A DNA stretch of 14,732 nt from Pseudozyma flocculosa PF-1 (Eukaryota > Basidiomycota > Ustilaginomycetes > Ustilaginales > Ustilaginaceae), in the NCBI RefSeq assembly GCF_000417875.1, contig NW_006920889.1, positions 6,890-21,621 on the forward strand, given 5' to 3'. Made by a program: the position numbers and the translations under genes. Below are positions 6,380 through 14,732 of this stretch, in pieces. The notes under the pieces are model-generated. The model was given only the letters and a program-made list of their open reading frames with translations. It did not search any database and was not told the DNA's origin. Numbering within the stretch: position 1 is the first letter of the stretch; each line of letters begins with the position of its first letter.

Positions 6380-9300
6380 CTAGGCGACGACGACGGCGGC
6401 GACGACGCTGAGCAGCATGGCGTCGACCTCGGGATGCTCCTGGGCCAGGTAGGCGTCCATCTTTTCAAAGTTGTCCATGGCGTAGCGGCCCTTTGCCTCG
6501 TGGCGGTGCTGCGGGAACATGCCGTCGACGACGAGGCCGCTCATGTCGATCCAGAGCCGGCTCGGGTCGCGCAGGTCGGATCGCGTCGCGTCGACCGCAC
6601 CGCCGCCGACGCCGGGGTCCGTGGTGACGAGCTGGCCAAAGTCTTGGCCCGTCTTGCGGGCGCGGGCGGCGGCGAGGCCGTCGGCGTCGAGGCGGAGCAC
6701 CAGGTCGACGCTCCACTTTGACTGGCCGTGGCGCCCCACCTGCTTGATGTGGTGTCGCCGGTGGCCGCTCGGCGGCGTAGAGGGCAGGTTCCACTCGACG
6801 ACGTCGCCGTCAAAGGCAATGACGGGCCAGATCATGCCCGGGTGCTGGATCTCGAGCGTCACGCTGCGCGTCGCCCGGTCAAAGTCGACGACCTCGTCGA
6901 CGGCGCGCAGCGTAAAATGCTGCGAGGCCGGGGCGGGCGCGGCGTAGGGCGTGACCGAACCGCCGCCGTCGGCCGCCGGCGCGGGCCCGGGCAGCTGGAA
7001 CTTGTACGGCGTCAGGAAGTCGCTGACCGGGTAGAGGATGTCGAAGTCGGTGTTTTGCGCGTTCATCTCGTGCAGCACCGCCGACTCGCCCGGCCGGCCC
7101 AGGACGCGCTGCACGTCGTTGGACAGCTGCTCGAAGCCGGGCGCCGGGTCGGCCGCGCCCAGGTTCATGAACCACTCGCCGCTGGTGATGTTCTGCACCT
7201 GGTGCACAAACAGGCGCTTGGGGTGGAGCGCGTCAAACGGCTGGCGCGCCGCAAACACGGCCACCATGACGGCCGTCAGCGAGACGAGCGCCAGGATGGC
7301 CCGGCCGAGCGTCGCCGTCGTGTAGCGGTGCGACAGCGGCACGAGGGCGGGCAGCGAGAGGAAGCTGAGCGCCGCCACAATCGTCGCGATGATGTTGTCC
7401 GCCGGCGACACCTCGCCCATGCGGCCCGTCAGCGGCACAAACAGGTCGAGGAACGACGCCATGCCCTCGAAGCCCACCGACGAGGGCACCAGGACCAGCG
7501 CGACGTACGTCCACGGCGACACGCGCATGTCGGGCGCCACCTGGCGCATCTCGATGTTGCCGAAGCCGACGAGGACAAAGTCGTTGATGGTGGTGCTGAG
7601 CAGCAGGGTGCCCGCCGCGAGGATCATGAGGTACGCCGAGCCGATGGAAAAGGCGTTGAGGCCGAGGAGCACCAGCACAAAGACGATCTGCATGCCCGTC
7701 ATCGTGGCGCGCTCAAAGTAGGGGCGCTGGTGGGGCTTGACGAGGTGCGACATGGCGTACTGCACCGCCAGCACCGAGGCCAGCGCCGGAGGGCCGTAGA
7801 GGGCGACGGCGGCCCACTCGTGCGAGAACCACGACATGCCGCGGCCGAGGACGTGGACCATGAGCAGGGCGACGGCGTTGGCGCCGACGACGGCGGCCAG
7901 CAGGCTGACGACGGTGCCGAGGACCGAGAGCATGGTGAGGTTGAGGGCGTTGAGGTGGCTCTCTGCGCGCGTCACGGCCGACATCTGGAAGTTGACAATG
8001 GCCGAGATGCCCATGACGATCGACTTGAACGCCTTGGAGCTGATGAGGAAGAACTTGCGGCCGGCCAGGGTGAAGTAGATGGGCAGCGAGGCGCGCGACT
8101 GGCGAGGCTGGATGCTGGCCAGCTTGGCGGAGGCGTTCGGGTCGAGGCAGAGGTGCTCGAGGATGGCCAGCACGTTTTCGCCAAAGTGCTGGGTGGCGCC
8201 CGGCTCGAGGTGGGCGGGGACGTCCTTGCGGGTGTGGTAGAGGTACGACGAGCCGACGAGGGCCATGTCGAGGCCGGTGAGGTGGTTGCCGTACTCGACA
8301 AACTGGCGGAAGTCGGTGTCGCTGAGGATGAGGCCGGTGGAAAAGACGTCGTTGGCGAGGACGGTGCCAAAGGGGTGGGGCACCTTGGAGTAGGCCTCGA
8401 TCATCTCGGTGCTCGTGGCCTGGAAGAGGAGCTCGGGCCCGCTGGTGCCGCACGCCTCGAGGTTGACGACGGCGCGGACCGTGTCCTTTGTGGGGTGGTG
8501 CTGGGTGATGTAGAGGTGCGAAGCGTCCTGGAGCGACTCTTCGCCGTTGTTGAAGAGGAGGACGACGCTGTTGTGCAGCCTGCGGCCCGTGTTGGGCAGG
8601 GTGAGGGCGCGGAGGGCCTCGAGGAGGATCGAGACGCCGATGCCGTCGTCTGCGCCGCCGGGCGAGGGGAGGGTCGAGTCGAGGTGGGCGTTGAGGAGGA
8701 GGGCATTTGCCTTGCCCTCGTTGGTGCCGTCCGAGAGGCGGACGACGAGGTTGGACATGGAATAGTACTTTTTCCACACGGTGCTGCCCATGAAGTCGAA
8801 GCGGTGGGCGCCGTCGCCGAGCTGCTTCCACACCTCGACCTGGGTGCGGGTGCCGGTGCCGGCGAGGCCCGTGTCGTGCCAGCCCTCGTAGCGGCGGAGG
8901 ATCTCTTCGAGCCAGTCCTCTGCCTCGACGTGCTGCTTTGTGCCCACGATGCGGTAGCCGATGCCGACCGAGAGGTGGTGCATGACCGAGACGGCGTTGG
9001 CCTCGCTGAAGTGGGAGCTGAGCGCCACCGGATCCCCGCCGCGGGCGCTGGCGCTCCTCTGATCGAGGGCGGCCACGGGCGACCTGGGATCGTAGGCGGT
9101 GGCGAGCTCCGGATCGAGGCCGGCAGCGATGATGGCCGTCGAGGGTTTGGGGGCGGGCAGGCGGTAGTGCAGGTAGAGGGTCGTCGAGGCCAGCAGCGCG
9201 ACGAGGGCGGCGAGCAGCAGCGCAAACAGCGGCGACTTTGGCGTACGGCGGTAGTTGACCGGGTCCACCTCGCTAGCCTCTCGATCGGCAATGATCCGCG

Positions 9301-9460
9301 CCGCCGCTTCGGCAGCAGCGGCAGAGCCGTCGGCCCTGGTTCCGGCAGAGGTGGCCGTAGCGGCCGTGGTCGCGGTCGCGGTCGCGGTCGGAGGTGCTCC
9401 GGCGGGCGTCGTGCTGGGCTTGGGGCCGGCCTTGGCTGGCCTCGCCTTCTTTGGCGGCAT
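6380..9460 (-). CDS. PFF1: M28 family metallopeptidase with many membrane spans (Pff1/ERMP1 type)
   Basis: A zinc exopeptidase-fold protein of the vacuolar membrane protease / ER metallopeptidase 1 group; fungal members are usually placed in the vacuolar membrane. The ATG at 9460 gives 1026 aa without introns. It is the only ATG at the N-terminus; in-frame sequence further upstream begins with GTG. A Lys/Ala/Thr-rich cytosolic tail is followed by one membrane span (about 78-98) and then the peptidase domain with a full M28 metal site: HLD (His259, Asp261), GGADDGIG (Asp271/272), NNGEES (Glu307/308), NLEACG (Glu335) and YHTRKD (His409). After it come about eight further hydrophobic segments, among them the ones starting MLSVLGTVVSLLAAV, TGMQIVFVLVLLGLN and NIIATIVAALSFLSL, and a C-terminal lumenal domain. 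All catalytic residues are present, so it should be active. Vacuole versus ER is not decided by the sequence. It is divergent from ATG9. Confidence 0.93.
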   Translation of the reverse strand: MPPKKARPAKAGPKPSTTPAGAPPTATATATTAATATSAGTRADGSAAAAEAAARIIADREASEVDPVNYRRTPKSPLFALLLAALVALLASTTLYLHYRLPAPKPSTAIIAAGLDPELATAYDPRSPVAALDQRSASARGGDPVALSSHFSEANAVSVMHHLSVGIGYRIVGTKQHVEAEDWLEEILRRYEGWHDTGLAGTGTRTQVEVWKQLGDGAHRFDFMGSTVWKKYYSMSNLVVRLSDGTNEGKANALLLNAHLDSTLPSPGGADDGIGVSILLEALRALTLPNTGRRLHNSVVLLFNNGEESLQDASHLYITQHHPTKDTVRAVVNLEACGTSGPELLFQATSTEMIEAYSKVPHPFGTVLANDVFSTGLILSDTDFRQFVEYGNHLTGLDMALVGSSYLYHTRKDVPAHLEPGATQHFGENVLAILEHLCLDPNASAKLASIQPRQSRASLPIYFTLAGRKFFLISSKAFKSIVMGISAIVNFQMSAVTRAESHLNALNLTMLSVLGTVVSLLAAVVGANAVALLMVHVLGRGMSWFSHEWAAVALYGPPALASVLAVQYAMSHLVKPHQRPYFERATMTGMQIVFVLVLLGLNAFSIGSAYLMILAAGTLLLSTTINDFVLVGFGNIEMRQVAPDMRVSPWTYVALVLVPSSVGFEGMASFLDLFVPLTGRMGEVSPADNIIATIVAALSFLSLPALVPLSHRYTTATLGRAILALVSLTAVMVAVFAARQPFDALHPKRLFVHQVQNITSGEWFMNLGAADPAPGFEQLSNDVQRVLGRPGESAVLHEMNAQNTDFDILYPVSDFLTPYKFQLPGPAPAADGGGSVTPYAAPAPASQHFTLRAVDEVVDFDRATRSVTLEIQHPGMIWPVIAFDGDVVEWNLPSTPPSGHRRHHIKQVGRHGQSKWSVDLVLRLDADGLAAARARKTGQDFGQLVTTDPGVGGGAVDATRSDLRDPSRLWIDMSGLVVDGMFPQHRHEAKGRYAMDNFEKMDAYLAQEHPEVDAMLLSVVAAVVVA

Positions 9461-9545
9461 CTCCGAGGCGCGCGGCTGAGCTCGACCGGGGCGGCTGGAC
9501 GGAACGGGGCGGGGGCGTGGCAGGAGACGGAGGCCGGGAGGCCTG

Positions 9546-9579
<34 letters not shown>

Positions 9580-10426
9580 TCGAGGGGCGGTGCTGCGACA
9601 CTTGAAGTGCTCTCTAGCTCTACTGCTCTCTACCACGGCACGGCACTCTGTAGGCGGACGACGGGATCGAGGTTAGAGATGGTCGAGGTGATGGGCGCAG
9701 GAAGCAACCCGGCCAGCCGCAGCGGCGCAGAGGACAGCAAGCTGGAAGAAGACAGGTAGGCAGGCAGGCTTGCCCTCTGTCTGCAGGCCACGCCGTCGAT
9801 CTGTGTGCACTTTGCCGAATGCCGGCCGGCGTCTTGGTTGCCCTCGCCTCACCCGCGGTCCACGGCTGCTGGGTCTCGTGCGGCTGAGCCTGGCTTTCAG
9901 CTGGCTGCACCTTGCTTGGCCTCCTCCACATGCCGTCCCCCCTCTCTGCCCGCTCGCCTGCTGCTGGCCCGTTCCCCCTCCTTGAGCTTTGCCCATGGAC
10001 CCTAGCTCGTGACTGCCAGCCCCGCTCGCTCGTTGCCCGGACCGCCGCCCGTCATCACCACCACCACCTCGACCATCCACCCTGAGCGTCCAAGCGGGCG
10101 TCCAGCATCGACCCTCGTGCTTCTGTCCATCATCTCCTGCCGCCAAATACGACGCCACGCGTGGCACCACTGCGCTTGTGTGCTCGAGCACGCGGTCGAC
10201 TCCGAGTGACACAAGCGTCTCGCCTGCTCGACGCCGAGGCGCAATCGGACCGACCTGCTCGTCTCGGCCAGCTCCGACGCTACTGTCGCCGGCAGAGGCC
10301 GTAGACCCCTTTGGTTCCGGATCGCACCCGCCTGTCTGGCGCATTCATCGATATCAAGGAGGGCCCGACGACTCGAGACAGCGTGACTGCCCCTGCCGCC
10401 GCAACCGCTAGGGCATCGCTGCCAAG
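9461..10426. promoter_or_regulatory. Divergent promoter region, M28 peptidase / ATG9
   Basis: This 966-nt gap separates two start codons facing away from each other. On the M28 side lies a (GAGGAC)5 run. On the ATG9 side an ATG at 9995 opens a five-codon frame (MDPSS, stop at 10010-10012), and no further ATG occurs on the + strand until the ATG9 start at 10427. I saw no TATA or CCAAT box of quality. The open frames here are short and featureless. Confidence 0.6.
9546..9579 (-). repeat. (GAGGAC)5 hexanucleotide run upstream of the M28 gene
   Basis: Five perfect GAGGAC units plus GAGG on the + strand, read as CCTC then GTCCTC repeats in the sense of the M28 gene. It lies about 85-120 nt before the ATG, so in the promoter or 5' UTR, and forms a CT-rich tract of a kind common near fungal transcription starts. 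In frame it would encode Ser, but only if translation began without an ATG. Confidence 0.85.
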
Positions 10427-13400
10427 ATGGACCCCTTCGGTGATCCCGACCAAGACCACAGCAATGTCACCACTGCTGCTGCTGTGGGTCCCGAGGCAGC
10501 CATCGACGGGTCGCCAACGCATCACAAGGTTGACTCGCCCTTCGTCGAAGAGGAGGGACACGACCAGGCACCCGCCGCAGCCACGCCACCTTCGGCAGTG
10601 GCGCAGGACAGCCTCGATCCACTCACCGCCTCCGCCCTCGCCTCCGCCAGCGCCCCTCACGCCCGCTATCGCGATGGCTTTGACGAGCCCCCCGCATCAG
10701 TGATGCTCGACATCGACGGAGGCACGGGCACCCCTCGTGCCAGCGCAGGCGCAACCAGGCGTTCCGAAACATCAGCCCCGTCGTCTCGAGGTGGGCGCTT
10801 CAAAGCCTCGATCTTTGAGCAGTCCCGCATCCCAGACGAGCCGCAAGCGGAACATGCGTCGTCGCACCGCGATAGGAGAGGAAGCACAGCCGACGACGAC
10901 GATGACGACATCGACGACCCCGACGGCCTCTACTCGGACGAGGAGGCCGCCCTCATGGCCAGAGAGGAGCGCAGGCGCGGCTACCCGCAGTCATCCTCGT
11001 CTGGACGGCGAAGTAAGGGCAGATCTCGCCGCCAGCGGGCCGACGGCACCACCTACGAAGACGGCAGCGCCTCTAGCTCGAGGCATCGAGGTTCCTCCTC
11101 CAGCCGCTCCGGGCGCAGCGAGAGGAGCAAAAAGGCCCGAGGCTGGCGCTGGACATCAGCCCTGCCTTCCACGGCACCCCAGAGCCGCCGCACGGCGCTG
11201 CGAGGGCTCGACCCGAAGCAAAAGGCGCTCTGGATGTGGGCCAACGTCGACAACATGGACGCCTTCCTGCAGGAGGTCTACTCGTACTACGTGGGAAAGG
11301 GCGCCGTCTGCATCGCCCTCTCTCGCGCCCTCAACCTTCTGTGAGTATGCACGGGTCAACCGGTCAGACAAGCTGTCCGTTCCGGCTGCGGAGCGATGAA
11401 GCTGTTCGCTGACCTCGACGCCCCTGTTCTCTGCCACTACCTCCTGTTGATCCGCTTGCATGCGCATGCGCTTCCGCCAGGACGATCGCCTTCGTCATCG
11501 GCTTCTCGACCTTCCTGCTGGGCTGCGTCGACTACTCGAGCATCCGCCACGACGGACGTCTCTCCGAGGTCATCGTCGACCACTGCGTGTCGCGCTTCTC
11601 GAACCTCGCGCTGGTGCTCCTGGTCAGCTTCGTCGCCTTTTTCGGCTGGCAGGTGCTCCAGTTTGGCTTTGGCCTCTCGCGCCTCGCCGCTATGCACCGC
11701 TTCTACACCCACCTCCTCAACATACCGGATGTGAGTGTGCAGTCAGCCCGCCGCCGAGCGTCGCAGTGCAGCAAAGCCCGCGGTGACTGACGTGCAAACC
11801 CCTCCCTCGCACCGGTCTGCCCTCTTTTTCCTGCAGGCCGACGTCCAGTCGATTCCGTGGAACGAGGTCGTGAACCGCATCGCCACGCTGCGCGAGGAGC
11901 ATCCGATCACCTCGCTCAGCTCGCAGGCCGAGGGTAACGCCGACGACGGCGCGGGCCGACCCAGCGAGAAGCTCGATGCGCACGACGTCGCCAATCGCAT
12001 CATGCGCCAGGAAAACTACCTCATAGCTCTGTTCAACAAGGACACGCTCGACCTCTCGATCCCCGGGCTGCGCCACCGAAGCCCCGCCCTGACCCGCAGC
12101 CTCGAGTGGAATCTCAACTTCTGCCTGCTCGGCTTCCTCTTCGACTCGCGAGGCCAGGTCAGGCGCCAGTTTCTCACCGACCGCCACCGCGGCCAGCTGA
12201 TTGAAGGGTGAGTGCCGGCCCCAGCCCAGCATGCCGTCTCGGTACGGAACAATTGCCGGGCGTTGCCCGTTGAGCGCCGTCGAACGGACCCATGCCGAGT
12301 GCCGGAGCGCCTCTCTTATGCCCCGTCCACCCCGCGTTTGATCTCAACCCGCGTATGCGACCGACGGAACAGGCTGCGCCGGCGCTTCGTCTTCATGGCC
12401 ATCGTCAACGCCGTCTTTGCACCATTCATCGTCCTGTATCTGCTCCTCTACTCGTTCTTCCGCTACTTTGAGGTGGGTACGGCGGCCTTGGACTGGCACG
12501 CAACGCCACCTCTGCCAGGCTGACAGGGCGATCCCGCTGACGTCCTCGGACTCTTGCCTGCTGCCGGAATGCCAGGAGTACCACAAGGATCCCTCGAACC
12601 TCGGCTCCCGGCAGTACACCCAGTACGCCCGGTGGAAGTTCCGCGAGTACAACGAGCTGCCGCACCTCTTCCGGCGCCGCTGCCACAGCTCGTACCCGTA
12701 CGCCCAGCGCTACATCGACCAGTTCCCCAAGGAAAAGACGGCCGTGGTGGCGCGCTTTGTCGCCTTCATCGCCGGCTCCTTCACGGCGGTGCTGCTGCTC
12801 GCCTCGGTCATCGACCCGGACCTCTTTCTCCACTTCGACATCACGCCGCAGCGCAACGTCCTCTTCTACGTTGGCGTCTTTGGCGCCGTGCTGGCGTTTG
12901 CGCGCGGCATGATCCCCGACGAGCACCTCGTCTTTGAGCCCGAGGTGCTGCTGCGCGCTGTCATCCACCACACCCACTACATGGCCGAGGGCTGGAAGGG
13001 CCGCTTCCACTCGGCCGACGTCCACGCCGAGTTCGGGCGCCTTTACACGCTCAAGATCTACATCTTCTTCCAGGAGCTGCTCTCGGTCATCACGACGCCG
13101 TTTGTCCTCTGGCTGTCGCTGCCCAGGAGCGCCCCCGCCATCATCGACTTTTTCCGCGAGTTCACCGTTCACGTCGACGGCGTCGGCTACGTCTGCTCGT
13201 TTGCCGTCTTCAGCTTCCGCCGCGATGGCGTCGCCGCCGACGAGGCGACGAGCGGCGGTGGCGGTGGTGTTGGCGGTGGCGGCGGGCGTGCCGGCGTGCC
13301 CGAGTCGAGGCGGGCCAAGATGGAGCAGTCGATGCTCGGGTTCAAGGCCAACCACCCGGACTGGGAGCCCACGGACCCCGCCAGCTCCCTCTTTTTGTCG

Positions 13401-14087
13401 CGGATGGCGGCCATGGGCTCGGACGGCGGCGCTCTGCCCGCGGGACACTGGCTCGGCGACGACGGCCGTCCGGCTCGCGAAGGGCGGTACACGGATCGGG
13501 GGCGTGGAGCTGCAGCGGGAGCCGGCGGCGGCGGCGGCGGCGGCGGTGGGTTCGAAGGGCTGCGAGGTGCAAGTCGCGCTGCGGCCGACGCCGCCGAGGT
13601 GGGCGGCAAGCCGTTCACGCCAATCAACTCGACGCTGCTGGCGACGCGTTCGCAGTTCTACGAGGACGCCTTTACTCGGTCGATTGCGCTGGCGCGCGAC
13701 AAGGACAATGCGGCTGCGCTGGCGGCGAGCGCTCACAACCAGGGACGGTCTGCCGGCAGCAACAAGCACCCGCCGCGATCGAGGTCCAAGGGGCGTGGGC
13801 GCGCCCACAACGACAGCACCTACTCGTCGCGGATCGTCGAGGTGGACGAGGAGGACGACGGCGACGATGACGCCGGGGTGGGTCGCTCACGAGCCAACAA
13901 CGGCAGGGCCGGCCTCGAGGCCCACGGAAGCTTTGAAGGCGTCGACCCCGTTCGGGGCGGCGGCGGCGGCGGCAGAGGGATGGACCAGAGCCACTTTGAT
14001 GCCACGTCGGCGGGCCAGACGGGAGTGCGCGACCTTCTGCACCACATCTCGACGGGAAGGGGCACGCCAGGCGGTGCGCGGTGGTAG
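10427..14087 (+). CDS. ATG9: Autophagy protein Atg9 (membrane lipid scramblase), five exons
   Basis: Atg9 is the only many-span membrane protein of the core autophagy machinery. It rides on Golgi-derived vesicles, seeds the phagophore and scrambles lipids delivered by Atg2. Exons are 10427-11340, 11481-11730, 11837-12207, 12373-12472 and 12576-14087 (1048 aa). Introns are 140, 106, 165 and 103 nt. The ATG has a strong context and an in-frame TAG 18 nt upstream fixes it. Residues 1-270 are disordered with an Asp tract and Arg/Ser-rich patches. The conserved core runs from about 275 to 760: membrane segment [18 protein letters not shown] (306-323), [20 protein letters not shown] (344-363), [46 protein letters not shown] across a splice, [20 protein letters not shown], and the hallmark GYVCSFAVF (749-757). 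A ~290-residue Gly-rich tail follows. Splices were chosen to keep these motifs in frame. Confidence 0.96.
11341..11480 (+). other. ATG9 intron 1
   Basis: A 140-nt phase-2 intron, GTGAGT to CCAG, with CTGAC near 11410. The splice forms Leu305 (CT+G) inside the first membrane segment. Confidence 0.92.
11731..11836 (+). other. ATG9 intron 2
   Basis: A 106-nt phase-0 intron, GTGAGT to GCAG, with ACTGAC near 11787 and a T-rich run before the acceptor. It joins NIPD to ADVQSIPW. Confidence 0.92.
12208..12372 (+). other. ATG9 intron 3
   Basis: A 165-nt phase-2 intron, GTGAGT to ACAG. A CTCAAC near 12344 is the best branch-point candidate. It joins QLIEG (GG+G) to LRRRFVFM. Confidence 0.9.
12473..12575 (+). 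other. ATG9 intron 4
   Basis: A 103-nt phase-0 intron with the less usual donor GTGGGT and acceptor CCAG, holding CTGAC twice near 12520-12541. It joins FFRYFE to EYHKDP. The downstream frame stays open through the intron's second half, so retention would not be obvious from the open frame alone. Confidence 0.9.
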
Positions 14088-14230
14088 TAGGCGCGCTCGG
14101 CTTGGCACCAGCTCGTGCCTGTTGCTACTCCTCGGATCCTACCTTCTGCATCTAAATCTGCTCCTGCCCGCGCATCCGTGTGCCAGCCTGGTCTCGACGC
14201 CGTTGAAATCAAGGTTCGTCGAATGCGAAG

Positions 14231-14254
14231 ATGAAGAGATGAAGAGGTGAAGAG
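14231..14254 (+). repeat. 8-bp purine tandem repeat, three copies
   Basis: Two ATGAAGAG units and one GTGAAGAG unit in a row, in the region after the ATG9 stop codon. Probably a simple replication-slippage repeat. Confidence 0.7.
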
Positions 14255-14681
14255 GATGTCGAGGGTGATCTGTTGGCCGGCGCTCGCCCCTAGGTCGATC
14301 GGGCTGCGCCGCCAGGGAGGAGCGCGGCCGGCTGGAGCTCAGCGCCTGCGCTCGCCTGCGCTGGCCTGGCCTGATCTGGCAGGCAGGCGGGCAGGCTGGC
14401 GCGCGCTGCATCCGATCGCCCGAAATCGGCGGTGCGTGAGAGAGGGTGAAAAATCGACTGACCCTTTGCCGGCCGATCCAGCAAGGGCTCAGCCTGGCCT
14501 GGCCCTGGCCTCGCCGAGCGCAGCGGCCTCGCGCCCGTGCCGAGCCACCCTCAGCCAGGCTGGCCAGCCTCCACGCCCCACGCTGCGTGCGAGGACGAGG
14601 GCACGTCGAGGCCTTGCCTGCCTCGCCCCCCCGCGACGGCGGCGAGCGAGATCCGTCTTCGCGTCGTCGGCCGTCGGCCTC

Positions 14682-14713
14682 GGGGCGGGGGCGGAGGGCG
14701 GACGGGCGGAGGG
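14682..14713 (+). other. G-run cluster, possible G-quadruplex
   Basis: Guanine runs of three or more lie at 14682-14685, 14687-14691, 14696-14698, 14704-14706 and 14711-14713 with spacers of one to five bases, which meets the usual quadruplex pattern. It reaches almost to the window edge and its gene context is unknown. Confidence 0.5.
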
Positions 14714-14732
14714 CGGAGGCGGTCCGGTCCGG

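Larger units (their letters stand above)
14088..14732. other. Region downstream of ATG9, no gene seen
   Basis: These 645 nt should start with the ATG9 3' UTR. A short purine-rich repeat lies at 14231-14254 (ATGAAGAG twice, then GTGAAGAG). Further right the DNA is very GC-rich with CAGGC/CTGGC words and ends in a G-run cluster. Short frames on the minus strand have no protein features. The right end may be the promoter of a gene beyond the window, which is a guess. Confidence 0.5.

Noticed and set aside
9461..9601. A 47-residue N-terminal extension of the M28 protein starting with GTG and containing poly-Ser
   Set aside because: No ATG exists in it, it is compositionally simple, and the ATG at 9460 gives a sensible N-terminus. 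Non-ATG initiation would need direct evidence.
6728..9676. A 982-codon open frame on the + strand, fully antisense to most of the M28 gene
   Set aside because: Its translation is an Arg/Gly/Val/Asp/His-rich composition typical of the reverse of GC3-rich codons, with no family motif. The minus-strand frame has every M28 catalytic residue. The length is a by-product of codon bias.
14412..14440. A short inverted repeat (CCGAT ... ATCGG) considered as a structured RNA or terminator
   Set aside because: The stem is only five base pairs, in GC-rich DNA where such matches are common.

Overview
This window looks like nuclear DNA of a GC-rich, intron-containing fungus. A basidiomycete is most likely, and the smut-related Ustilaginomycotina fit best from base composition, short introns and protein style; that placement is inference, not a database result. 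Eight introns can be placed by reading frame and protein-family fit. They are 103 to 222 nt long, all end in CAG, and six begin with GTGAGT (the other two with GTAGGT and GTGGGT). Coding regions are strongly GC-biased at third positions, which opens many long but meaningless frames on the opposite strands.

Layout, left to right. (1) The 3' end of an unidentified Lys/Ala-rich protein gene (+, 1-524, one intron). (2) A xylulokinase gene (-, 3269-872, three exons, 689 aa), tail to tail with gene 1. (3) A PRMT3-type protein arginine methyltransferase gene (+, 4022-6108, two exons, 644 aa), head to head with the xylulokinase across a 752-nt promoter region. (4) An intronless M28 metallopeptidase with many membrane spans, of the Pff1/ERMP1 family (-, 9460-6380, 1026 aa), tail to tail with gene 3. 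(5) An ATG9 autophagy scramblase gene (+, 10427-14087, five exons, 1048 aa), head to head with gene 4 across a 966-nt promoter region. The last 645 nt show no gene.

The genes do not form a pathway. They cover pentose metabolism (xylulokinase), ribosomal-protein methylation (PRMT3), vacuolar or ER membrane proteolysis (M28) and autophagosome membrane growth (ATG9). The M28/ATG9 divergent pair has the only plausible functional link, the vacuole-autophagy axis.

I found no mobile element, CRISPR array, RNA gene or obviously new multi-gene system. The points most worth a second look are: a PRMT3 whose zinc-finger ligands all appear to be replaced; a large insert in its C-terminal barrel; two introns expanded by tandem repeats that multiply branch-point-like and pyrimidine-rich segments; a long disordered ATG9 tail holding short ordered-looking motifs; and the divergent M28/ATG9 promoter with an ATG-free stretch upstream of ATG9.
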